A stretch of DNA of 64,000 nt from Isoetes taiwanensis (Eukaryota > Streptophyta > Lycopodiopsida > Isoetales > Isoetaceae), in assembly GCA_021234155.1 (NCBI GenBank), contig JAJEKV010000041.1, forward strand, positions 9,064,917 through 9,128,916. The letters are read 5' to 3'. The number at the start of each line of letters is the position of its first letter. Positions within the stretch are counted from its first letter, which is position 1. Both the position numbers and the translations under genes were made by a program. The notes under the pieces are model-generated. The model worked only from the letters and a program-made list of their open reading frames with translations. It had not been told where the DNA came from and made no database searches. Of the stretch, positions 21,840 to 30,796 are shown in pieces.

Positions 21840-22530
21840 ATGGCACTTTTACGAGGTTCGAGGGTGCAGCCAGAAATAACTACACTCTCTTCCTCTTCCT
21901 CCCGGACCATTCTTCCTCCCCTGTTTTCTCTGCTTTCTGTTTACTCTTCGTACTCTCGAGTTCCCATCAGGCGATCGACCGACCTGATCAAATTCGACAC
22001 GATCTTATGACAGCAGCTTGGTCGACCGATCGCGACGCATCCAGCGCCGAGGTTTTCGCGCAGTTAGAGTGCTCGAGTGGCCGCCATTGGCTACGAAGAA
22101 AGTGAGATATCTTGTTCTGTAAGTTTTTAGCTCTGTTTCTGTAAGTTTTTAGTTCTTCCATTATTCCTTTGTAGTATTTAGAGGACTCACTATCCCCTGA
22201 TACAATTTCCAGCACGACAAATCCCTATTCTCTCTTTGCAAGCGCCTGTGCCAGCAAGGAATCAAACATGGAAGCTGCCTCTTCATCCACCAAATCTGAC
22301 AGGTACCTTCTTTCTCTATCTTCCCTGTTTTTTCATTGTTTTGCTCTTTTTCACATTCTTTCACTGTTTCATGTTCTAATCTATATCTGTTCTATGCTTT
22401 TGTTTTCTTTTCTGTTTTTGTTTTCTGCTTTTGTTTTGTTTTCTGTTTTTGTTTTTGTTTTGTTTTGTTTTTGTACAGGCATAAGTAAGACTAGGGGCAA
22501 GCAACCGAAATAGGAATCATCCAGAGACAG
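21840..22530 (+). other. Possible 5' leader exon and T-rich intron (strand uncertain)
   Basis: On the plus strand, a CT-rich stretch leads to AAACATGG at 22265-22272, a short frame MEAASSSTKSDR, a donor GTACCT at 22304, a T-rich tract with TTTTG repeats and an acceptor TTTTTGTACAG ending near 22479. The joined frame stops three codons later. On the minus strand, 22215-21988 has a coiled-coil-like frame (KGIMEELKTYRNRAKNLQNK) and 21821-21727 a second frame ending at a donor. Only one of these readings need be right. Confidence 0.35.
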
Positions 22531-22754
22531 GTGATAGGATGGAAAAAAATGCATAGCACTAAGAAAAGAACATAACTAAGAATGTTTCATAACAGAAATT
22601 CCATAACAAGAGAAAGAACTGTGAATGTTTCATTGCACAGAGCATTTTTAACACCTAATTCAATCCTTCAGATTTAGTGACTTTAAGCTAGAGCGTTCTT
22701 CTGTTCTAACTCACAGAACATCCTCCCTTGCAGGAAAGGTGCAGACTACACCCT

Positions 22755-23661
22755 GCATTCTCGACTCGCCAGTCGAGAATGCCTCAGGCAGCCAATAATC
22801 CAGGAAGCACACTCCCTCTTTTCGACTCGCGAATCGAGAACAAGGAGTGATTTCCTGTCTCGACTCGCGAGTCGAGAATGCTTCAGCCAGCCAGCACGTT
22901 TTTTCTCTACTAAAGACTCGATAATGCTATGGTTACCGCCTTTGTTTGCATTCTCGAGTACTTCCTGGAGTGTTGGCAGGTCTAGTCATTCTCGACTCGC
23001 GAGTCGAGAATGCAGACAGCAAGCCAACATGTTTTTTCTCGTGCATTCTCGACTCGCAGATCGAGAATGCCTTAGCCAGCCAATTCTCCTGTTTCTGATT
23101 GCAGGTGCCTCGATCCAGTCAGAGCCACTCTCCTTCGAACCATCTTCCTCGAATATTGCGAAGGGGAGGGGCTCGGACTGGGTGGAGGCCTCTGCAACTA
23201 ACCACAGGGAAATGCATTCTTAAGGCCTCAGCCAGCCAACAAGTTTTTTCTCTACTCAAGACTCGATAATGCTATAGTTACCGCCGCTGTCTGTATTCTC
23301 GACTCGCTAAGGCATTCTCGACTTGCGAGTCGAGAATCACGGTAACAAGCTTCAACTACGTGCATTCTCGACTGCATAAATCGAGAATGCCTTAACCGAC
23401 CAATTCTCACGTAATGCGGTTAGCGGGTGCCTCCACCGGTCGAGCCACTCTCCTTCGAACCATCTTCCTCGAATATTGCGAAGGGGAGGGGCTCGGACTG
23501 GGTGGAGGCCTCTGCAACTAACCACAGGGAAATGCATCCCTTAAGGCCAGCATCCTTAAGGCACTCTGTCAAACAAACAGCAATGCCAGGACCTTACAGG
23601 CATTTGAGCTGCATCCCAAAGGAGCGCAAGGGGCTTTCTCGACTCGCGAGTCGAGAAGGCC
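22755..23661. repeat. Palindrome family P, upstream cluster (8 copies)
   Basis: Copies lie at 22755-22782, 22821-22840, 22857-22880, 22987-23012, 23043-23070, 23312-23338, 23362-23390 and 23632-23661, with a half copy at 23295. The core is CTCGACTCGCGAGTCGAG. Most copies here are extended by GCATT...AATGC arms, but the last has GGCTTT...AAGGCC arms, so the outer stem changes while remaining paired. Copies 5 and 7 have damaged centres but intact outer arms. Confidence 0.95.
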
Positions 23662-23805
23662 CATCAGTATCGACACTGCCCAAGGTTGAGTGCATTCTCC
23701 TGTTTTTAGTCCCAGGTGCCTCTAGCCTGTCTGAGCCACTCTCCTTCGAACCATCTTCCTCGAATATTGCGAAGGGGAGTGGCTCGGACTGGGTGGAGGC
23801 CTCTG
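23103..23805. repeat. Three ~90-bp foldback repeats (family H)
   Basis: Copies are at 23103-23193, 23426-23513 and 23715-23805. Each has a left arm ending GAGCCACTCTCCTTCG and a right arm starting CGAAGGGGAG.GGCTCGGAC and running to GGTGGAGGCC. In the second copy the outer left arm GCCTCCACC pairs with GGTGGAGGC. In the third the inner right arm has GTGGCTC, pairing perfectly with GAGCCAC. Read as protein each gives LSFEPSSSNIAKG, but the frame has no start or domain; the foldback is the more likely basis of conservation. Each copy follows a GGTGCCTC and ends before CTAACCACAGGG. Confidence 0.85.
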
Positions 23806-23937
23806 CGACTAACCACAGGGGGATTCATTTAAACTGCATCCTATACACAACTAGCATACCTAACAGATACTCGAACTGGATGGAGCCCTTTGCTTCTAAA
23901 TAGAAGGGAATTCATTCCAAGCAAAAATATAGACACA

Positions 23938-24066
23938 TGAAACTGTTCGCGAGTTGCTTCGATTTATAGTTCCCTTGCTGAGCATCTCTCAACCCAGAGA
24001 GTATCTCGACGCTGAAATATGCTCAACAAGGAAACCATAAATCGGACGAGCTTTCGAACAGTTCCA
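23938..24066. ncRNA. Long foldback M1, microRNA-precursor-like
   Basis: The left arm contains CGATTTATAGTTCCCTTGCT then GAGCAT. The right arm contains ATGCTCAACAAGGAAACCAT then AAATCG. They pair over about 26 positions with three mismatches, and the outer arms ACTGTTCG / CGAACAGT pair too. A small inner hairpin CTCTC...GAGAG sits in the loop. Size and mismatch pattern resemble plant microRNA precursors, but there is no evidence that it is transcribed or processed. Confidence 0.45.
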
Positions 24067-24077
24067 TGATCAAAACA

Positions 24078-24215
24078 GGGAGCTGTTCACGTGTTACTCC
24101 GATCTATTGTTTCCTTGCCGAGCATCTCTCAACCCAGAGAGTATATTTCATCTCTCGACGCTGAAATATGCTCGACAAGGAAACAATAAATCCGTCGAGC
24201 TTTCGAGCAGTTCCA
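24078..24215. ncRNA. Long foldback M2, second copy of M1
   Basis: It aligns along its whole length with M1. Where M1 has a T-A pair (CTGAGCAT with ATGCTCA), M2 has a C-G pair (CCGAGCAT with ATGCTCG), a compensatory change. The TATTGTTTCCTTG arm now pairs without mismatch to CAAGGAAACAATA. A short insertion creates an extra inner stem (ATATTTCA / TGAAATAT). Confidence 0.5.
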
Positions 24216-24276
24216 TGTTCTATACACATCTGGCATGTTCTACACACATAATGAAACAGGCATCTCTGAAACTCAC

Positions 24277-24578
24277 CTCTTCTCGCAAGAACTCCTTGGG
24301 CCATTGTATCACAGATCCCGCAGCCTCACCGAGAGTCTTCGCTTCTTCTGTTGGCCTCATCAACAATGCATCTGCATCAAAAACTTGTATCAAAGCGATT
24401 CTCGTGTATCCCTTTTCCATGGCGCTGCAGTGAAGAGTGCCCGTGTCCTGCAGCTCATCTCCGGTTGCTACCTTCGCCCCATGCACATCGATTAAATCAA
24501 CTAGTTTCAAAAAGACACGCAGTTAGAACTAGACAGAGAGTAAATCGCTGTTAGGAGCTTACAACGTCGTGGCGCCAT
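24277..24578 (-). CDS. Probable 5' exons of the minus-strand transposon-like gene
   Basis: Exon 1 would be ATG at 24578 to 24563 (donor GTAAGC). The intron ends in a TAG acceptor at 24501, and exon 2 runs 24500-24277 to a good donor (GTGAGT). The joined frame has no stop over 80 codons: MAPRR, then FDLIDVHGAKVATGDELQ, YTRIALIQVFDADALLMRP, TLGEAAGSVIQWPKEFL. The 'VA.G......VH', 'da.L..P' and 'tl.eA.Gs.i.WP' pattern resembles the DUF8039-like domain of plant CACTA-associated proteins. The donor is in phase 0, matching the acceptor of the DUF7869 exon at 21423. I infer one gene with a 2.85-kb intron holding the hairpin cluster. Confidence 0.5.
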
Positions 24579-24911
24579 CCATGAACTCGCTCACAATCGA
24601 TCTTCGCCTCCGGTTGCTGTGCGCCCCAAAGTCGCCACTGCCGCAGTAAAACTATGCGCCCGAAAATCTCCACTGCGCTCACTATACTTAGTCCCTGGAA
24701 ATGAATCAATTTCGAATTGGTGTTTGGGCGGGCTAAAGTTGGTCATGCTGTACCCTTAGCCCGCTTTTTTGCCTTGAATGATTGTATGTCCTTAATTTTA
24801 AATTTAAGAACACGCCCGACCTTTTACGTGCAGTCCCAAAATCTCCAAGGCCCGAAAGAGGCTCAATTTACAAGGGAATTCGAGCAGAAGAGGATGCGGG
24901 GGTATACTGAG
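24579..24911. promoter_or_regulatory. Divergent intergenic region between two gene starts
   Basis: The 333 bp between the minus-strand ATG at 24578 and the plus-strand ATG at 24912 would hold both promoters. A TATA-like AATTTTAAATTTAAG lies near 24795-24809. No palindrome of family P occurs here, in contrast to the introns on both sides. Confidence 0.4.
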
Positions 24912-26179
24912 ATGACGACTCCATCGAAGAAGCGGGCCGCCGGAGCGGATGCGGGTTCTAGCAAAACCAAGAAAAGAAAGACAGGGACTCCATGTGAACT
25001 CTCAATTTTGTGTTCGATTCATCCACCTTTTCTGATTCATCTTTTTGTCTTGCAGCATTCACTGCAGAGACGCTAGTGATCACTGATAGAACTCCATTCT
25101 TCGTTATCGAAGGATTGGAGACAGAGCTATTTGAAACACCTGCAGATTCTTGGTGGTATGTCGAAGTTTCAACAAGTGGGAAGGAGAAAGATCTGTTCCT
25201 GTGGCAAAGGGATAAGAAGAGTTCTGGCAACAAGTACAAGAAGGTCGGTGTTGTGCTCTCCGTTTTTGCGCCAGATTCGAAACATCTCACATTGTATGTG
25301 GAAGATTGCCTGAAGGGTAAATTCTATCATACGAAGAAGTTATCAATATCCAATTATTCTTCCACTTCAATGAGCAAGGTCAAGGGGACCGACAAAAGGC
25401 CGGTGCCTTTAAATTGTCAGAACCTTGGCTGGAAGGATTTGGAAGGGATGAAGGAGGCTGGAACCCTGACATCTAGGGAGCTTGGAATGGAGATTTCCAT
25501 GGTGAGGGAGAAGTTGTTCCACACCGGGAACTTTACGTCCAACGTGCTGAAGACTCTAAAGCACTCTACAGTTACTAAGAATGTAGTTCCGAAAGAGAAA
25601 ACTCCAGATAGGACTTCAAGTCAGGAAGCAGACGAGAGTACACGGGATGATTCAGATGCTGGTGAAGAGGAAGAATTGGTCGATTCCCAATTCTTGGATC
25701 CAGATGAGCAGATAAGGAAATCACAGAGAGGGGCCCAGAAGATGGAGCGGCTGGCTCAGTATTATCCATTAGGGATTGGACACAAGTTGCTGCTGGACAT
25801 CAGACGCTTGAAGGTTTGCACTGGAGATGCCGTCTTGTTCAACCACATGGAGTTTAATCCAGCACACATGTTGGAGATTCTGAACCTGATGGTGCATCAT
25901 CCTGTTGCAGATCCAATGCCTGCGGATGTCATATCATTCAGCAGATCGACCGGTGAGTTGTTCAGGTGGACCACTGAGGAAGACCTGAAGGGAAAAGACG
26001 TCAGGTTTTGGGTTGTGGACGGCCAGCATTCAATGAGGGCAGCACAAGTATTGCAGACAGAAAAGGAAGTGCCGCAAAGGATCAAGGACCGATATTCCAA
26101 ACGAGAGTGCAGATTTCTCTTAGCGGACACGCCACCAACGGAGCTCGCCAGCATTAGCCACTGTCAGAATACAATAGCA
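24912..26179 (+). CDS. DGQH-motif (ParB/DndB-like) domain protein, exons 1-2
   Basis: Exon 1 (24912-24993) encodes a basic start, MTTPSKKRAAG and KTKKRKTG, which looks like a nuclear localisation signal. A 62-bp intron (GTGAAC...TTGCAG) follows, and exon 2 opens at 25056. Exon 2 encodes DSWWYVEVSTSG and VLSVFAPDSKHLTLYVED early on, then an acidic, Ser/Asp-rich linker (DESTRDDSDAGEEEEL). The C-terminal region contains NPAHMLEILN and FWVVDGQHSMRAAQ. DGQH(R) is the signature of the ParB-like/DndB fold; here the Arg is Ser. The ORF can run to a stop at 26201, but codon use and the missing start of the downstream ORF suggest splicing at a GC donor (GCAAGT) at 26180, phase 0. No frame damage is seen. 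Confidence 0.65.
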
Positions 26180-26226
26180 GCAAGTGCCAGCTACATAAGA
26201 TAAATTATTGTCTCTTATTCGGGGCG

Positions 26227-26432
26227 ATTCTCGACTCGCGAGTCGAGAAAGCCCAGAGAAGTAAAGGACATTAGAGGATGCGGGAGCTTTCTCGACTCAC
26301 GAGTCGAGAAAGCCAGAGGCAAAAAGGGAAGAAGAGGACGAAGGGGCTTTCTCGACTCGCGAGTCGAGAAAGTCCCTTGAATCTTCTCCTTTCCTATGCT
26401 CCTCTGACTTTCTCGACTCGCGAGTCGAGAAA
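26227..26432. repeat. Palindrome family P, intron cluster (4 copies)
   Basis: Copies are at 26227-26250, 26286-26313, 26346-26371 and 26409-26432, spaced 59-63 bp. Outer arms here are of the CTTT...AAAG type, and 26342-26375 extends to GGGGC...GTCCC. One copy has a central CGCGAG to CACGAG change. They lie just after the DGQH exon and just before the transposon nest. Confidence 0.95.
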
Positions 26433-26463
26433 CCCCAGGGTAGTAGAGAGAACATTAGAGATT

Positions 26464-27347
26464 CCTTAGGATGGGTCCTATGATAGGCATATACTGGCCG
26501 AAGTGAAGTGGTGTTCTCATTGAGCTTTATAAAACATTGACTACAAATGAATCCCTCACTAGGGATAGATAAATTTGGAAATATGAACTTTAAATGCTCC
26601 GAAACTAGACTATCATCGAGAGCATGATGATACTGAAGAATACAACATAAAATATGGTTTTATCTGCCACTTGGTCGATGCAAAAGTGAGAAGACCTGGT
26701 GACTGGTTCTCATCGGGAGGAAGAACCACGCCTTCTTAGGTTTTTGAGGAAAACCCAAGCAAATAGTTGAAGCACGACCCCATACACTCTGGCAACCACA
26801 AGACCTTAAAAAATCCTGCAGAGGCAAGGCTGAAAGAAAAATAACCCGTCAATGAGTTAGATGCCATAGGCAAGAAGACTCGGAGGCTCCAGGGCCACGC
26901 CGAGAAAGAAACAACAGCCGACCAATCGGGAACCGTCCGCGAAAAATGACCCTCGCGGGAAAAACAACCGATTAGTGCTGCCTCGGAGGCTACGTTGCCA
27001 CGCCGAGAGAAAATGAAAAAGAGTTATGCCCCAGAAGCTATAGTGCCATGCCGAGAAAGAGTAAACTAATAAGTATGCCTCAGAGGCTACAAAGCCACGT
27101 TGAGGAAATAAAGAATGCAAAATTAAAGGACATAGAAAAGAAAGGAAATAATGGACACGATCAAATGCAAATAACCATAAGGGCGGGAGGGTGAGGGAAA
27201 CTGATAGGATAGAGAAGAAAGAGAAAATAGCTCAAGAGAACGCCGATGATATGACAATGAAGAGAGGCTGAATAAATAGGAGTGACAAAGGAACGTCCCC
27301 ATCCAAGGAATGTCGGTTCTATTGCTGTCGCAATAGAACCGTGGCAT
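26464..27347. mobile_element. Short member (884 bp) of the outer intron element
   Basis: It begins AGGATGGGTCCTATGATAGG and ends with a ~150-bp block (27199-27347) that finishes in a strong hairpin. Directly behind it the opening sequence recurs (27348 onward), and the same 150-bp ending recurs at 43837-43986. This looks like two adjacent members with the same start and end, one short and one long. Between 26878 and 27110 a ~50-bp phrase with GAGGCT...GCCACGCCGAG occurs four times. No ORF of note. Confidence 0.6.
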
Positions 27348-27362
27348 TCCTAGGATGGGTCC
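27298..27362. repeat. Strong hairpin at element end (also at 43936-43986)
   Basis: CCCATCC, AGGAATG and CGGTTCTATTGC pair with GCAATAGAACCG, GCATTCCT and GGATGGG around a 4-nt loop, about 27 pairs with small bulges. The same block ends the long member at 43986, where the outer GGATGGG arm is missing because the element stops there. Confidence 0.85.
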
Positions 27363-29494
27363 TACTATGATAGGCATATACTGGCCGAAAGAAGAGGAAC
27401 AAACTCAAAAACTACTCAGCATGGAGACTGAAAAGAAGAGAAGCTAAAGAGAAATATTGTATAAGGAAAGGGAGAGACGAGTCTACAAGGGTCACTGGAA
27501 AAGAATGCACTGATAAGGCTGATGGGACAGCGGAACAAAATGGATCTAAAAATGGCAACAACAAAGGCACAAGAAGAGACAAAACATCGAAAGAGCCGAT
27601 GGGAGGAATGACGAGTGAAGAAGAACACACAAAAAGGAAGAACATAATACGGTAGAAAGGAGCCAGATAAGTGGGAGCCAGAATGGATAGTGGCAAAGAG
27701 AGTGGAAAAGAAAAAGTGGAGAAGGTGGATGGGGACAAAACTCAGCAGGAAAAGCGGACGGAGAAAAGGAATCAATGATCCACATCGTTAACGAATAAAC
27801 AATGAAAAAACACACACGAAACAAATGAATGCATGGAACAAAAGGAAGGATAGAAACACGAACCAACAAGGAACTAAAAGAGCAAAAAGAAGGTCAACAA
27901 GATCGCCAAACAGAGAGTGAACAAAAAAAGAGCTAGAGACCAGGAAAACATGACTAATATGGTGCCAAACAGGACGGACCAATAGGTGGAAAATTAATAG
28001 TATCCAAAACTACACATATAAGGAGATGTGAACCCGAAGGAAGTAACCTAACTCACAGAGACAACAAGAGACAACAACCGAAGAGACCGAAAAATGGGAC
28101 CACAGAAAAGATAAGAAAGTGAACAAGTGTTGCACAAAGGCGAGAGTATCGACGCAAAAAGAGGGGCCCAACAGGGGGAATGCAACTGCAAATAGGATGA
28201 CTAAAGCGAAAGATAGAGAACTAGGAACAACATGACCAACCACCGGATAGGTAACTTTATAAATGAATGGCTCAATAGGACGAACGAGGCAGAAGGAGCA
28301 AGTAGGGAGTGGAGAAGAGGGCTCATTGAGCGCCAAAGAGCAACGGAGGCAACTAGAGTAAGAAGGAAGGACGAGGGCACCAAGAAATTGGAGCAAAAAA
28401 GACAAGAGAAGACAGAGCCAAAGGAGCAAAATAGAATGGCACGTATGCTGGAATCCGAACAAGAGGATGCATAAAAGTGAAGGATGCAATGGAACAATGC
28501 AAAGAAAGATAGAAATGGAAGATAAAAATGAAGGAAACAATGGAACAATGCAGGAAGAGATGGGGACATGAACTAATAGGATAACATCAGACAAAGCCAT
28601 GAGCATGACGACATCAACAAAAATAAAGATCGCAAATGACTAATGAACTACAACAAATGACTAATGAAGCAGAAAATACTACATAACACGGATACTATAA
28701 GCAAAAGCTAGCAAGAAAACAAAGAGCAAAACGACCAAGAAACCAAAGAAAGGACGATGCAACTGAAGGAGTAATAATGTCAATAAAAACCAAAGAAAGA
28801 AAGATGCAACTAAAGGAGTAATAACGTCGAGAAAGTTGAACGAAATAAGAAGCCAAAGGAACTCAGAGAATGAAACAACGCACACATAAGAAATAGAGAA
28901 ATGACATCAAATAAAGCTACTGGGATTATAAAGAGCGTATAGCAACTGGAACGCAGCAAAGCTACAATGGAGGGGGCGGATGGAATTGGTGAAAGAGGAA
29001 GCAATGGAATCAAGTCAAAAAACCAGAAAGAGGGATTAATGGGGTAGGAGGACCCGGACGCAAGAGCAACAAAGGTCAAGGTGATAAATAAAAAAAGGCC
29101 AACGCGAATCAGGCAGGAAGTCTGAAAGCCCAAAAGAACACAAAGAGTCGTGGAAAAGAGGAAGCACAAATCACCTGATTGAAAGATTACGGTAAAATAA
29201 CTAAGGGGTCAACAAGGCAAGATTTGGACAAACAAGAAACCAAATGAACATGAGAAAAAGCCAAAGGAAGAAACAAATCTATCACACTCACCCCGGTTTT
29301 TGGTCCACTGTTGAAAACATCAGTTTTGGTAGGTCTACATGTCCTGTTTTCAAAGAATCCTACATGTGGATTTGTGAAGGTATGGTTTTGTTCGATAATG
29401 GTGTTCTTTTTTCAGTGGACTAAAACATCCACTGTTGTTTTGTAGTTTCTTCTATTGTGACATGTCATTTTATAATACAATCCACTGTAGGAAA

Positions 29495-29960
29495 GAGTAC
29501 TTGAATTTCTACATGTCTAATAATTCTATTGTCACATGTCTTTATAGATGTAGGAAAGAATATTTGATTCTCTACATGTCCTATACTTCCATTCACATGT
29601 CTTTATAGTAGTAGGACAGAGTTCTTTATTTGCTAAGGCATTGTAGGAAAGAATACATGAATTACGACATGTGTAATACTTCTATTGTCACATGTCTTTA
29701 TAGAAGTCGGAAAGAATACTTGATTCTCTACATGTCATATGCTTCCATGTCACATGTCTTTATAGTAGTAGGACCAGTACTTTATTTGCTAAGGCATTGT
29801 AGGAAAGAATACATGAATTACGACATGTGTAATACTTCTATTCTCACATGTCTTTATAGAAGTAGGAAAGAGTACTTGATTCTCTACATGTCCTATCCTT
29901 CCATATCACGGGTCTTTATAGTGGTAGGGCCAGTACTTGATTTGCTACATGTGATGCACG
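29495..29960 (+). repeat. Subterminal tandem repeat, ~78-bp unit (156-bp dimer)
   Basis: A phrase containing CACATGTCTTTATAG.AGTAGG and CTACATGTCCTA recurs about every 78 bp. The dimer starting TTGTAGGAAAGAATACATG recurs at 29641 and 29797, 156 bp apart. It provides the left subterminal motifs of the CACTA-like element. Confidence 0.85.
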
Positions 29961-30054
29961 TGCACGATCACATGTTCTTATACTAGTATTCCATGTAACA
30001 CAAGTTACTTCAACTACTTCAATTACTTAACACCTATTTTTGCATAACGTGGGC

Positions 30055-30620
30055 ACCAACATGCCAAGGTGGCTCTAACATGCCACCTAGGCTCAAACAT
30101 GCCAAGGTGGCTCCAACATGCCACCTAGGCTCCAACATGACAAAATGGCTCAAACATGCCACCTAGGCTCCAACGTGCTCAAACATGCCACGCAGCTCCA
30201 ACATGCCACCTATGCTCCAACTTGCCAAGGTGGCTCAAATATGCCACGTGGGCTCCAACATGCCACCTAGGCTCCAACATTCCTAGGTGGCTCAAACATG
30301 ACACATAGGCTCAAACATGCCATGCAGGCTCACTTAGGCTCCAACATGCCAAGGTGGCTCCAACATGCCACCTAGGGTCAAACATGCCAAGGTGGCTCAA
30401 ACATGCCACCTAGGCTCCAACATGCCACCCAGGCTCAAACATGCCAGGTGGCTCAAACATGCCAAGGTGGGCTCAAACATGCCACCTAGGCTCCAACATG
30501 CCAAGGTGGCTCAAACATGCCACGTGGACTCCATAATGCCACGTGGGCTCCAACATGCCAAGGTGGCTCAGGCATGCCACCTAGTCTCAAGCATGCCACC
30601 TAGGCACCCCAAGTGGTGAC
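30055..30620 (+). repeat. ~20-bp minisatellite CATGCCACCTAGGCTCCAA, array I
   Basis: Around 28 units alternate between CATGCCACCTAGGCTC and CATGCCAAGGTGGCTC types, each joined by CAAA or CAAC. The CCTAGG and CATG centres are themselves palindromic. The inverted counterpart lies at 34370-34550, and a unique 100-bp segment next to each array (30650-30745 and 34235-34340) is also inverted. Confidence 0.92.
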
Positions 30621-30796
30621 ATGGCATGCCAAGTAAGCAAGGTCAAGTTTTGACTAGGCCAAAAAACCAAAGATGTCCATCTTTGGTCTTTTCATTGGGT
30701 GATGTTGGCAAATTTTAGGTGACATGGCTAGATGATGGTGACATGGACCTTGGATGTCTTTGCAAAACACCCAGGGAGCACCTCAATCGGCCCCTT

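Noticed and set aside
22924-23903. Protein-like repeat LSFEPSSSNIAKG in three frames
   Set aside because: It coincides with the foldback H repeats; no start codon context, no domain, and the conserved feature is the stem pairing.
27400-29170. Many long minus-strand frames rich in Ser, Leu and Phe
   Set aside because: They mirror the purine-rich plus strand; composition is monotonous, no domain is present, and overlapping frames are equally open.
30365-30619. Frame with repeated His-Ala-Lys and Pro-Pro-Arg
   Set aside because: Translation of the 20-bp minisatellite.
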